Below, one piece after another: positions 49,868 through 58,211 of a DNA stretch of 64,000 bases; the first letter of the stretch is position 1; every line of letters starts with the position of its first letter. Location of the stretch: the NCBI RefSeq assembly GCF_023015765.1, contig NZ_JALKAL010000002.1, forward strand, positions 469,778-533,777, written 5' to 3'. Position numbers and translations under genes: made by a program. The notes under the pieces were generated by a model. The model saw only the letters and a list, made by a program, of their open reading frames with translations. It was not told the DNA's origin and made no database searches. The DNA comes from Ornithinimicrobium sp. F0845 (GTDB lineage Bacteria > Actinomycetota > Actinomycetes > Actinomycetales > Dermatophilaceae).

Positions 49868-51025
49868 ATGGAGCACCCCGACCCCTCAGTCGGCCCGTCA
49901 GTCAGCGCCGAGGCGCCGCTCGCCGACCTGCGCGACCAGATCGACGCGGTCGACAAGCAGGTCATGGACCTGCTGGCCACCCGGCTGGAGCTGGTGGCCG
50001 AGGTGGGCGAGCTCAAGGGGCAGCACGGTCTGCCGATCTACGCCCCCGACCGGGAGCGCACCATGATCGCGGCGCGTCGCGCGGAGGCCGAGCGGCGCGG
50101 CCTGCCGCCGGACCTCATCGAGGACGTGCTGCGACGGTGCATGCGGGAGGCCTACGCGCACGAGAAGAACCTCGGCTTCACCCGCCAGGCGCCGCACCTG
50201 GGCCCGGCGGTGATCGTCGGCGGCGCCGGCCAGATGGGTCAGTTGTTCGGCCGGATGCTCCGCCTGTCGGGCTACGAGGTGCGTGAGCTGGACCGTGACG
50301 ACTGGGACCGTGCCGAGGAGCTGCTCGAGGGTGCCGGCCTGGTGCTGGTCAGCGTGCCGATCCACGACACGGTCGAGGTCCTGCACCGGCTCCCGCCGCT
50401 GCCCGCGGACTGCCTCCTGGTCGACCTCACCTCCACCAAGGGCGCCCCCGTGGCGGCGATGCTCGAGGTCCACCCCGGTCCGGTGCTGGGGCTGCACCCG
50501 ATGTTCGGGCCCGACGTCGACAACCTCGCCAAGCAGGTCGTCGCCTACGTGCCGGGCCGCTTCCCGGACGCCAGCACCTGGCTGCTGGAGCAGATCCGCC
50601 TCTGGGGCGCCCGGCTGCACGAGGTGTCCGCCGAGGACCACGATCACGCCATGGGCCTCATCCAGGCCCAGCGCCACTTCGCCACCTTCGCCGACGGGCT
50701 GCACCTGGTCCGCGAGGACCGCTCCCTCGACGAACTGCTGGCGCTCTCCTCCCCGATCTACCGCCTCGAGCTCATCATGATCGGCCGGCTGTTCGCCCAG
50801 AACCCCGAGCTCTACGCCGACATCATCATGGCCTCGCCGGACAACCTCGCTCTCATCGAGCGCTATCACGACCGCTTCGCCGAGGCCCTGGAGATCCTGC
50901 GCGCCGGCGACCGCGAGGCGTTCATCGAGCGGTTCCGCGAGATCGGCGCCTGGTTCGGCCCGCACGCCGAGCGGTTCATGACCGAGAGCCACTCGCTCCT
51001 GGCGCATGCCGACACTCAGCGCTGA
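49868..51025 (+). CDS. tyrA: Bifunctional chorismate mutase / prephenate dehydrogenase (T-protein type)
   Basis: A 385-residue fusion. The N-terminal AroQ chorismate mutase domain ([20 protein letters not shown], then [20 protein letters not shown], residues about 17-100) is joined to a prephenate dehydrogenase with the Rossmann loop [18 protein letters not shown] and [18 protein letters not shown]. It makes 4-hydroxyphenylpyruvate for tyrosine. The fused arrangement is the enterobacterial T-protein type; most actinobacteria have separate enzymes. ATG 49868 is 8 bases after TACGCT and is probably leaderless. Confidence 0.92.
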   Translation: MEHPDPSVGPSVSAEAPLADLRDQIDAVDKQVMDLLATRLELVAEVGELKGQHGLPIYAPDRERTMIAARRAEAERRGLPPDLIEDVLRRCMREAYAHEKNLGFTRQAPHLGPAVIVGGAGQMGQLFGRMLRLSGYEVRELDRDDWDRAEELLEGAGLVLVSVPIHDTVEVLHRLPPLPADCLLVDLTSTKGAPVAAMLEVHPGPVLGLHPMFGPDVDNLAKQVVAYVPGRFPDASTWLLEQIRLWGARLHEVSAEDHDHAMGLIQAQRHFATFADGLHLVREDRSLDELLALSSPIYRLELIMIGRLFAQNPELYADIIMASPDNLALIERYHDRFAEALEILRAGDREAFIERFREIGAWFGPHAERFMTESHSLLAHADTQR

Positions 51026-51088
51026 GTGCGCACCGATCCTCCCCGAGAACGCGCTCCCGGCGTACCGATCTTCCCCAGAATGGGGTGG

Positions 51089-52435
51089 TCAGAGCTTGTG
51101 GGGCACCGGCACGATCCGCTGCGCGGCGGCGTAGGGCTGCGGGGTCTGCAGGGGGGCGGCGAAGGTCGCGCGTCTGGCCTGGACGGTGTGCAGCAGCGCC
51201 CGCTCGCGGTGCCGCCACACGGGGTCGGGGTCGCCGCGCTCGAGGTGGTGCCGCGCGATCGCCAGCTCGCTCGACTCGTCCTGGAAGGCTTCCATCGCCT
51301 GCTCCGCGCGGGTGCCCCCGACGCCCTTGGCCCAGGCGCGGGCCCGGCGGCGCTCGCGTGGCGAGATGAGCATCGCGACCTCCGCCGGGGTGAACCAGCC
51401 GTTGAGGCCGTAGCCTGTCAGGTGCTCACGAAGCATCCTCGACTCCTGCCGTCGGGAGTAGAACAGCAGCAGCACGAAGCCGATGAACAGCGGCACCTGA
51501 ACGAGGACGTAGGCGAGCAGGAACCCGTCGATCGTGCTGAGCGCCGCGAAGTTCCACAGGAAGTGCAGGAAGACCGCCGCCACGAAGCCGATGAGCGGGA
51601 TGAAGGCGTAGCGCCACCGCCGCCGGTGGGTGATCATCCCCAGCGCGATGCCGAAGCAGATGGTGAACATCGGGTGCGCGAACGGGCTCACCAGTACCCG
51701 CATGACGAAGATCCCCAGCAGTCCGGGCGCACCCAGCTCGTTGTAGGCACCGCCCAGATAGATGATGTTCTCGATGAAGGCGAAGCCGACCGCCACCATG
51801 CCGGCGTAGACGATGCCGTCGACGACGCCGTTGAACTCACGGCGGGCGACCAGGAAGATCACGAGCACGCCGAGGCACTTCAGGGCCTCCTCGACCACGG
51901 GCGCCACGAGCACCGCCCCGGTGAACACCGGGTCGAGGTGGAGACCGGCGAAGAAGGCCATGCCGATGTCGTTGAGGAGCAGGGCTCCCGCCGTGCTGAC
52001 CAGCGCCCCCCACAGGAAGGCGAACCACATGGTGCGCGCGGGCTCGGCCTCCAGCCGGTCGACCCACAGCAGCACCGGCACGACGATGCCCAGGGCAATC
52101 GAGGCGGTGAGCAACCCGAGCAGCGCGGCCGTGGCTCCGGTGCTCTCGGTGACCAGGACCGACATGAACAGCCCGCACAGGCCGAACAGGGTGACCGCAC
52201 CGCTCCACACCATGAACCGACGCAGCGTGCGCCGGGGCGTGGCGTTGGCGGGCTCACCCAGGAACCCGGCATACGGCCCGTGGGCGACGCCGGGAGGCGG
52301 GGCGGGCGGGGCCAGCTGCGGCTGCGCAGGCCCCCACTGGTATCCGACGGGTTGCGGTGGAACCGGTCCCCCGTGCGGCGCGACGTGCGGTCCTCCCTGG
52401 TAGCCGGCAGGCGGCTGCTGAGGCTGGTGCGACAT
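51089..52435 (-). CDS. PrsW-family intramembrane metalloprotease
   Basis: A 448-residue membrane protein. A Pro/Gln/Gly-rich cytoplasmic start (about 60 residues) precedes about eight helices carrying the PrsW motifs VVEEALKCLG (EExxK), FAFIENIIY (FxxxE), SPFAHPMFT and LHFLWN, whose Glu and His residues hold the metal. In Bacillus PrsW cuts an anti-sigma factor; the target here is unknown. A polar C-terminal part of about 110 residues follows. It is divergent from orn, whose -10 lies 27 bases beyond this gene's start. Confidence 0.88.
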   Translation of the reverse strand: MSHQPQQPPAGYQGGPHVAPHGGPVPPQPVGYQWGPAQPQLAPPAPPPGVAHGPYAGFLGEPANATPRRTLRRFMVWSGAVTLFGLCGLFMSVLVTESTGATAALLGLLTASIALGIVVPVLLWVDRLEAEPARTMWFAFLWGALVSTAGALLLNDIGMAFFAGLHLDPVFTGAVLVAPVVEEALKCLGVLVIFLVARREFNGVVDGIVYAGMVAVGFAFIENIIYLGGAYNELGAPGLLGIFVMRVLVSPFAHPMFTICFGIALGMITHRRRWRYAFIPLIGFVAAVFLHFLWNFAALSTIDGFLLAYVLVQVPLFIGFVLLLFYSRRQESRMLREHLTGYGLNGWFTPAEVAMLISPRERRRARAWAKGVGGTRAEQAMEAFQDESSELAIARHHLERGDPDPVWRHRERALLHTVQARRATFAAPLQTPQPYAAAQRIVPVPHKL

Positions 52436-52475
52436 GGGCGTCACGCTACCGCCACCGCTGAGTAGGGTGGGGCCC

Positions 52476-53105
52476 GTGACGGAGACCATCACCAGGGCCC
52501 AGGCTGACCGCATCGTGTGGATCGACTGCGAGATGACGGGGCTTGACATCGTCAACGACGCGCTCATCGAGGTCGCCACCCTGGTCACCGACTTCGAGCT
52601 CAACGTCCTCGGCGAGGGGGTTGACCTGGTGATCCGTCCGCCGGAGGCCGCCCTGGCGATCATGGGCGACTTCGTCCGGCAGATGCACACCGACAGCGGC
52701 CTGCTCGACAAGCTGGCCGAGGGCACCACGATCGAGGATGCGCAGACCCAGGTCCTGGACTACGTGCGCCACTGGGTGCCGGAGTCCCGCAAGGCACCGC
52801 TCGGTGGCAACACGGTCAGCACCGACCGCGCCTTCCTGGCCCGCGACATGCCCGAGCTCGAGGCGCACCTGCACTACCGGATCATCGACGTCTCCTCGAT
52901 CAAGGAGCTGTCCCGCCGCTGGTTCCCCCGTGCCTACTTCGCCGCGCCGGCCAAGACCGGCGGCCACCGCGCGCTGGGCGACATCCGCGACTCGATCACC
53001 GAGCTGCGCTACTACCGCCAGGCGGTCTTCCAGGCCCAGCCCGGCCTGGAGACCGCCGCCCTGAAGGACCTGGCCAGCCAGGTGGCCGCCGAGCACGACA
53101 GCTGA
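52476..53105 (+). CDS. orn: Oligoribonuclease
   Basis: A 209-residue DEDDh 3'-5' exoribonuclease that degrades 2-5-nt RNAs and pGpG. The exonuclease motifs are VWIDCEMTGLD (D17, E19), LGGNTVSTDRAFLARDMPEL, and GGHRALGDIRDSITELRYYR with the His and Asp of motif III. GTG 52476 is 7 bases after TAGGGT (52463-52468), a leaderless layout. It is essential in several actinobacteria. Confidence 0.94.
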   Translation: MTETITRAQADRIVWIDCEMTGLDIVNDALIEVATLVTDFELNVLGEGVDLVIRPPEAALAIMGDFVRQMHTDSGLLDKLAEGTTIEDAQTQVLDYVRHWVPESRKAPLGGNTVSTDRAFLARDMPELEAHLHYRIIDVSSIKELSRRWFPRAYFAAPAKTGGHRALGDIRDSITELRYYRQAVFQAQPGLETAALKDLASQVAAEHDS

Positions 53106-53113
53106 CGGGAGCG

Positions 53114-53147
53114 CACGACATACTGCCTGCTCAGACAGTATGTCGTG
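53114..53147 (+). terminator. Perfect 12-base hairpin after orn
   Basis: CACGACATACTG (53114-53125) and CAGTATGTCGTG (53136-53147) are exactly complementary around a 10-base loop, starting 8 bases past the orn stop. There is no U-tract, but high-G+C actinobacteria often lack one. Confidence 0.6.
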
Positions 53148-53188
53148 GGCCTGGGACAGCCGTTTTCGGAACCACCCCGCGGAGCAGG

Positions 53189-53194
53189 TAAGAT
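53189..53194 (+). promoter_or_regulatory. -10 element of tRNA-His
   Basis: TAAGAT lies 43 bases before the tRNA and is a near-consensus -10 with no better candidate nearby. The -35 is weak. Confidence 0.4.
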
Positions 53195-53237
53195 AGCCGC
53201 CGTTGCCTGAACGCCCCCGGTGTCACAGGTCAACATG

Positions 53238-53310
53238 GTGGGTGTAGCTCAGCTGGTAGAGCGCCGCGTTGTGGTCGCGGATGTCGCGGGTTCAAGTCCC
53301 GTCACTCACC
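53238..53310 (+). tRNA. tRNA-His (anticodon GTG)
   Basis: A 73-base cloverleaf. The acceptor GTGGGTG pairs with CACTCAC, the D arm GCTC pairs with GAGC, the anticodon stem CCGCG/CGCGG encloses loop TTGTGGT (GTG), and the T arm is GCGGG-TTCAAGT-CCCGT. A genomic G at 53237 can pair with C at 53310, as required for the extra G-1 of tRNA-His. It marks the left edge of the sulfatase island. Confidence 0.95.
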
Positions 53311-53320
53311 CTGGTGTGGC

Positions 53321-53371
53321 GAGGTTCAGACTTTCGACCAGAGGAACCGCTCTGGTCGGGGTTTGAAACTC
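53321..53371 (+). terminator. Large hairpin 10 bases past tRNA-His
   Basis: The inner stem CGACCAGAG (53335-53343) pairs perfectly with CTCTGGTCG (53350-53358). Outer arms GAGGTTCAGAC (53321-53331) and GTTTGAAACTC (53361-53371) match at 9 of 11. It is placed to end tRNA-His transcription, or may be part of an old attachment site. Confidence 0.55.
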
Positions 53372-53400
53372 GCCGCTCTTCTTGGCCTCAGCCGCCCGGG

Positions 53401-53710
53401 TCAGCGCGTTGCCCCGCACCAGGAGTTCGCCGTCCTCATCGATGGAGGTGGCGGTGCCGCAGCGAACCCATCATGGTGGGCGGGGAGCCGGTTCGTGATC
53501 GCTTCCAGTTCGGCGCTGATCCGGTCCTGGTCCCTTCCTGAGCAAGTCCAACGGGACCGCGCCGCCTTAGTGAGCCTGGAGCAGCTTGCCTCACTCGTCG
53601 TCCAGCCCGTCACCGTCCTTGGTGAGTCGAGTGAGTGCCTTGGCCTCCGACACCATCAGCCGGTCGACCTCCGCATCGGCGGACGAGTTCACGAAGCAGT
53701 TGGCTGGTGG
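53401..53710 (-). pseudogene. Remnant of a large serine recombinase (C-terminal coiled-coil part)
   Basis: Read on the minus strand, the frames give VDRLMVSEAKALTRLTKDGD, GLDDE-stop-GKLLQAH-stop-GGAVPLDLLR, and after a frame change DQDRISAELEAITNRLPAHH. Intact large serine integrases carry this order: RRKLLQAHYAGAVPLDLL, then (K)EQDRISxELAAIE. Two stops (TGA at 53591-53593 for an Arg, TAA at 53567-53569 for a Tyr) and one frameshift near 53535-53545 have destroyed it. The catalytic N-terminal domain is missing. It lies 90 bases after tRNA-His and points back to it, the usual place for an island integrase. Confidence 0.65.
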
Positions 53711-54096
53711 CCCATTGACCGGAGACGAACACCTGAGATGCCCAGGTCACCAACTCGGCCCGGTCGGGGGCCGACCTGGTGGACGATGCACTAGTTGATC
53801 TGGTGTTCGGTGACCTCCGGGATCATCCGCATCAGCTCGGGAACTGTCGACCTTGCCTCTGACTTCCCCCATCCACGAACTCGGGCCGTGTGATGGCAGC
53901 GAGGCAGGGACGAGGCTTCGACCGGGCGCGGCTCGAGGTTGACAAGTCCGCGGATCGCATCGAAGGCGCCGGCCGTCAGCAGCACGATGCCTGCGAACCA
54001 GCCCTCTCAGACCCTCCAAGAGGTCGCCGTGTCACTCGATGCGGGCACCTCTCTTGGTCTCGTCGGCCCCAGTGCACCCGTTCGAAGGGAATCGGT
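53711..54096. other. Degraded DNA inside the island edge
   Basis: About 385 bases between the recombinase remnant and FGE. Only short broken frames are seen (for example a 64-codon minus-strand frame 53985-53791). No recognisable protein, RNA or repeat is present. It probably represents the lost part of the mobile element. Confidence 0.45.
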
Positions 54097-55032
54097 TCAG
54101 CGGGCGCAGCGAAAGCCGATGTGCGTCGTCGCGGTGTCCTCCGCTTGCGGCGAGCGGGCGGCAGGCCGGAAGCGAAGGCAATAGTCCGGTGAGCAGAGGT
54201 AGGAGCCTCCCTTCAGCGTGCGTCGCGGGGTCGACGAGCCGGGCTCGCTGTTGAGGGCAGACAGAAGGTTGGCGCGCGGTCCGGCCTCGATCCCGGTACT
54301 GCCCGGGACAACATGGCGGCTGGTGTAGAAGTCGCTCGTCCATTCCCACACGTTCCCGATCAGGTCGAAGAGCCCGTACTCGTTGGCCGGGTACGATCCG
54401 ACGGGCGAGGTGTTGGCGCCGAATCGGCCACGATTGTCGTAAGGGAAGCGACCGAGCCACGTGTTCGCACGCGCTCGCCCGTCCGGGTACGGGACGGCTC
54501 CCCAAGCGTAGGGTAGGCCATCGTACCCACCACGAGCCGCATACTCGTACTCGGCCTCGGTCGGCAGACGCTTGCCGGCCCATGCGGCGTAGGTCGCGGC
54601 ATCCTCAAACGCGATCTGGACGACAGGATGCTGCATGCGGTGCTCGATGGAGGAGCCGGGTCCCTCCGGGGCGTACCAGCAAGCGCCCGCCACCCAGCGC
54701 CACCACTGCCGCCATTCGCTCAGGTCGACGGGCCCCTGGGTCGGCGTAAAGACGAGCGCTCCAGGCGCGAAACTCGACAGGTATACGTCCGGGAAGCCGG
54801 CGGGATCGAGGGGTCGCTCGGCGACCGTGACGTACCCTGTGGCTGCCACGAACGCCGCGAAGCCGGCGTTCGTCACCGCGTATCGATCGAGCGCGAAGTC
54901 CGCGACCACGCGGTCGTGCACTGGTCGCTCGTCGGGGTAAAACTCCTCCGATCCCATCCGGAACGAGCCGCCGCGGATATCGACCATGTCGTGGTCGACT
55001 ACTGTCGGCGACCCGTCCCCCTCCCCATCCAT
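54097..55032 (-). CDS. Formylglycine-generating enzyme (sulfatase-modifying)
   Basis: A 311-residue SUMF1/FGE-fold protein that oxidises the sulfatase cysteine to formylglycine. The family's substrate-site region is GGSYLCSPDYCLRFRPAARS, with the two active-site cysteines at residues 280 and 285, the same spacing as the Streptomyces enzyme (272 and 277). MVDIRGGSFRMGSEEFYPDE and EWTSDFYTSR are further FGE signatures. GGAGGG lies 6 bases before ATG 55032. It is cytoplasmic, with no signal peptide. The target is most likely the arylsulfatase 4.4 kb away, whose CSPTR site it would convert. Confidence 0.92.
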   Translation of the reverse strand: MDGEGDGSPTVVDHDMVDIRGGSFRMGSEEFYPDERPVHDRVVADFALDRYAVTNAGFAAFVAATGYVTVAERPLDPAGFPDVYLSSFAPGALVFTPTQGPVDLSEWRQWWRWVAGACWYAPEGPGSSIEHRMQHPVVQIAFEDAATYAAWAGKRLPTEAEYEYAARGGYDGLPYAWGAVPYPDGRARANTWLGRFPYDNRGRFGANTSPVGSYPANEYGLFDLIGNVWEWTSDFYTSRHVVPGSTGIEAGPRANLLSALNSEPGSSTPRRTLKGGSYLCSPDYCLRFRPAARSPQAEDTATTHIGFRCAR

Positions 55033-55232
55033 AGCCAGCCCTCCGGTCCCTCCGGGACTTCTCTAAGTGCCGACACTGCGGCGAGGTTCGTGCGGAACAG
55101 GCACCCATCGGTGAGGATTCCCCCCGACGACGGAGTTCATGGCGTCTGGTCTCCGTGGGTAGGCGTGATACGGGTGCCGATGCCCACCGTATCGCCGCCC
55201 TCCTAGGGTTCGATTCACACAGATCGCGTGAT

Positions 55233-55373
55233 GTCACCATGTGCGGCCGCCGGGTTCGAGAACTGGGCGCGGACCGTGCCCGGCAAGGGCTGGTTCGTCC
55301 TGTTCCGCCTCACGGCCTGCCCGACTCATGGTTCGACGGGACCTGGACGCCCGGTGACATCCACCTCGCCTGA
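55233..55373 (+). pseudogene. C-terminal remnant of a DUF1254/DUF1214 protein, one base deleted
   Basis: Plus-strand frames give ENWARTVPGKGWFVLFRL and then, one frame over, GLPDSWFDGTWTPGDIHLA followed by TGA 55371-55373. Restoring one base near 55310 would make RLYGLPDSWFDGTW. DUF1214 proteins end with a NWxxTVPGKGWFxxLRLYGP...FDxTWxPGDIE pattern, and they often neighbour sulfatases. The rest of the gene is absent, so this is a fossil. The remaining 200 bases back to the FGE start hold nothing recognised. Confidence 0.55.
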
Positions 55374-55397
55374 TTCTCGGTCCGGCTGTCGTCGGCG

Positions 55398-55427
55398 TTG
55401 ATAGGCAGCAGGAGACCGCTCTAGAAT
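55398..55427 (+). promoter_or_regulatory. Promoter of the LuxR-type regulator
   Basis: TTGATA (55398-55403) and TAGAAT (55422-55427) are 18 bases apart. The GTG start is only 6 bases after the -10, so the mRNA would have little or no leader. Confidence 0.6.
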
Positions 55428-55433
55428 TCGGAC

Positions 55434-57668
55434 GTGCGGGAGTCGACCCCATCGGCCGCTCCGGAGACGCGGAGTCTGAGCGGCATCTTCCTCGACGGCA
55501 AAACAGCGGTGCGCCCGCCTCGGCCCGGGGCGGTGACCCGGCGGCCGCTGATTGATCGTGCGCGGTCGACAGGTACTCGCGTTGTCGGGGTGACGGCCCC
55601 GGCAGGCTACGGCAAGTCGACGATGCTCGCAGAATGGGCATCGAGAGACCGCCGGACCGTCGCGTGGGCATCGCTTGACCGGTTCGACGACGACCCCGCC
55701 ACGCTGCTGACGCTGTTGGCTACGGCCTGTGCGCCCCTGTCGCCGCGCGCGGCGGAGATCATCGCCGAGATGCGTGGGGTCGGGGTCTCGGCGCTCGGGC
55801 GCTCAGCCCCGATGCTCGCGGCCGTGCTCGCCCAGGTGCCCGACCCCTTCGTGCTGTTCCTGGACGACGTCCACGCGGCGGGATCGCTAGAGTGCCAGGA
55901 CGTTCTTGAGGTCGTGCTCACGGGTGTGCCGGAGGGCTCGCAGGTGGTCCTCGCCAGCCGGCACGAACAGCCCTACTTCGCTCGTCTGCGCGCCGCAGGA
56001 GCAGTGCTCGAGATCGGGGTCCACGAGTTGCGCATCGACCGCGAGGGCGCGCGCACGATCTTCGGTGATGCGGCGGTCGAGGTCTCGGAGGACGACCTCG
56101 CCGTTGCCGTCGAGCGCTGCGAGGGGTGGCCGACGGGGGTCTTCCTGTGCGCACTCGCTGCTGGTGCCGGCACCGACGTGCTCTCGATGGCTGGGGATGA
56201 GCGGTTCGTCGCCGACTATCTCTATCACGAATGCGTCGCCGGGCAGCCCGCCGACGTGCGATGGTTCCTTTACCGGACCGCGGTGTTCGATCAACTGTCA
56301 GGGGCCCTTTGCGACGCCGTCCTCGGGACCGAGGACTCCCGGGCGATTCTTCGTCGCCTTGAGACACTGGGCCTCTTCCTGGTACCTCTCGACGGGCGCC
56401 GGCAGTGGTTCCGATACCACTCCCTGTTCCGCGAGTTCCTGCTCGCCGAGCTGGAGCGCGTCGACGGCGACATCGTGCCGGAGCTTCATCGGCGTGCGGC
56501 AGCGTGGTTCGAAGAGCATGATGCGCCCGAGCGCGCAGTCGAACACCTACTCGCCGCAGGAGACCTGGAGCTTGCGGGTGCGCTCATCGCCGACCTGTCG
56601 TTGCCCACGTACCAGCGTGGGGAGATCGCAGTGGTGGAGCGGTGGTTTGCGCAAGTCGGCGAGAAGGTGGTCGAAGCATCCCCGTGGTTGTCTGTGATGG
56701 CCGCGTGGACCGCGATCCTGCAGGGCAAGTCCCCGGCCTCGGAGCGGTGGGCCGCGGTGCTGGAGCGCATGGTGCCGGAGGGCTCCGCGGACGAGCAGGT
56801 GGCCTTCGAGTCGGCTCGTGCGATGGTCCGGGCCGCGATGTGTGTCGACGGCCCCGAGCGCGTCCTCGTCGATGCTCAGTACGCAGTGGCGAACGAGCCG
56901 GACTGGAGTCCATGGCGGGATCAGGCTCTCCACCTGCTCGGTTCCGCCTGGCTGCTCGTCGGTGACACCGCGGCGGCTCGTGAGGCCTTCGCCGCCTCCT
57001 CTGCGTATGCGCTGGAGATGGGCAACACCGACTCGGTCTTGCTCAGCGAGGCCGAGCTGGCGATCCTCGCCATCGACGAGGGAAGGTGGGTGGATGCCGA
57101 GTCGCATGCCCACATTGCGGTCCGTGCGATCGACGATAAGCATATGGAGGGATACCCCACAACCGCGCTCGCCCTCGCGGTCAGCGCACGGATCGCGTTG
57201 CGACGGGGAGACACGACTGCGGGGGAGCGGTTCCTCGCAAGGGCGATGCGAGCGCGCGTGCACTGCACGCACGTGCTGCCCTATCTCGCGATGCGCGTGC
57301 GTCTCCAGCTCGCCAAGGCGTTCGGGGGACTGGATGACCGCGCCGCCGCCCAGCACCTGCTGCGTGAGATCGACGAACTGCGGGCACGGCGCCCGCACAT
57401 CGGCGTGCTCGCCGAGGAGATCGATCGGTTCCGCGCCAAGCTCGGCGAGAAGGCGGGGGGCGTGGCGAGCGTTCCGCTCACGCCCGCGGAGCTGCGACTC
57501 CTGCCCTACCTGCAGACGCATCTGACGATCGCCGAAATCGGGCAACGGCTCTATATCTCACGGAACACCGTGAGCACCGAGGTCGGGTCGATCTATCGCA
57601 AGCTCGGTGTCACCACGCGCGGTGCAGCGGTCGACCGGGCGATCGAGTGCGGCCTGCTCGGCGAGTGA
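55434..57668 (+). CDS. LuxR-family (MalT/LAL-type) transcriptional activator
   Basis: A 744-residue regulator. A STAND-type ATPase domain starts with TAPAGYGKSTMLAEWA (P-loop 55-63) and later has VLFLDDVHAAGSLECQDVLE (Walker B), followed by a tetratricopeptide-like helical region (residues about 350-660). A C-terminal LuxR HTH follows (LTIAEIGQRLYISRNTVSTE, VGSIYRKLGVTTRGAAVDRA). Such proteins need ATP and a ligand to activate nearby genes. It sits between FGE and the sulfatase operon and probably controls it through the dyads at 58036-58140. The ligand may be an aryl sulfate or a product, which is inferred. Confidence 0.9.
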   Translation: MRESTPSAAPETRSLSGIFLDGKTAVRPPRPGAVTRRPLIDRARSTGTRVVGVTAPAGYGKSTMLAEWASRDRRTVAWASLDRFDDDPATLLTLLATACAPLSPRAAEIIAEMRGVGVSALGRSAPMLAAVLAQVPDPFVLFLDDVHAAGSLECQDVLEVVLTGVPEGSQVVLASRHEQPYFARLRAAGAVLEIGVHELRIDREGARTIFGDAAVEVSEDDLAVAVERCEGWPTGVFLCALAAGAGTDVLSMAGDERFVADYLYHECVAGQPADVRWFLYRTAVFDQLSGALCDAVLGTEDSRAILRRLETLGLFLVPLDGRRQWFRYHSLFREFLLAELERVDGDIVPELHRRAAAWFEEHDAPERAVEHLLAAGDLELAGALIADLSLPTYQRGEIAVVERWFAQVGEKVVEASPWLSVMAAWTAILQGKSPASERWAAVLERMVPEGSADEQVAFESARAMVRAAMCVDGPERVLVDAQYAVANEPDWSPWRDQALHLLGSAWLLVGDTAAAREAFAASSAYALEMGNTDSVLLSEAELAILAIDEGRWVDAESHAHIAVRAIDDKHMEGYPTTALALAVSARIALRRGDTTAGERFLARAMRARVHCTHVLPYLAMRVRLQLAKAFGGLDDRAAAQHLLREIDELRARRPHIGVLAEEIDRFRAKLGEKAGGVASVPLTPAELRLLPYLQTHLTIAEIGQRLYISRNTVSTEVGSIYRKLGVTTRGAAVDRAIECGLLGE

Positions 57669-57682
57669 CCGGGCTGTCGCGG

Positions 57683-58009
57683 TCAAGGCTCGTCACTCAG
57701 CAGATCCAGATCCTCCCCAAGGGCGAGAGCGACCTTTGGTGCGGCCGTAACCACTCGGGGTCGACCGACGATGGGCATGATCGCGTCGAGCACGCTCACG
57801 ATCGCGCTCGCTTCGGCGCCCGCGCTCACCGCGCCGTCGATCTCGCGGCGGATCGACGGGGCAGCAGCGGAGACCGCGATCAGGGCTCCCAGCCGCACGA
57901 GACATCGTGTCTTTGCGTCGAGGGCCGACAGCTCGGGGAGATCCTGCTGCTCGTCGAGAAGGCGTTCGTCATCGATGCTCAAACGCCGCAGATGCTCCGA
58001 ATAGTCCAA
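57683..58009 (-). CDS. Carboxymuconolactone-decarboxylase-like (AhpD fold) protein
   Basis: A 108-residue AhpD-fold protein (LDYSEHLRRLSIDDERLLDE, LDAKTRCLVRLGALIAVSAA, AEASAIVSVLDAIMPIVGRP). The CxxC of peroxidase AhpD is missing (no Cys pair), so it is a non-redox member whose role is unknown. I use TTG 58009, since relatives begin (M)DYxEHLRRL; GTG 58069 is possible but would overlap an inverted repeat. It is convergent with luxR. Similar genes are seen beside actinobacterial sulfatases, as here. Confidence 0.78.
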   Translation of the reverse strand: MDYSEHLRRLSIDDERLLDEQQDLPELSALDAKTRCLVRLGALIAVSAAAPSIRREIDGAVSAGAEASAIVSVLDAIMPIVGRPRVVTAAPKVALALGEDLDLLSDEP

Positions 58010-58035
58010 GAGGGCACCCCCACTACTGGCGATCG

Positions 58036-58140
58036 GTGAGCGGTGGACCGCCCGGCGGACCGCCTGCACTGCTCACGACAAGTAAATCCTCTCGAACGCC
58101 AATCCGGTTCACATTATCTGCATGATGCGGGTCGTTCGAG
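58036..58140. promoter_or_regulatory. Divergent control region with two inverted repeats, upstream of the sulfatase operon
   Basis: GTGAGCGGTG (58036-58045) and CACTGCTCAC (58067-58076) match at 9 of 10. CTCGAACG (58091-58098) and CGTTCGAG (58133-58140) are perfect and flank a CATTAT -10 candidate (58112-58117). Two direct GGACCGCC copies lie in the first loop. These are likely targets of the LuxR-type activator. Confidence 0.45.
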
Positions 58141-58211
58141 CACGCCCCTAGCCTCGCTCTCGAGGGCGCCGTGCCCGGCCCCGTCCGATCGATTCGAAAT
58201 GAGGTGCACCC

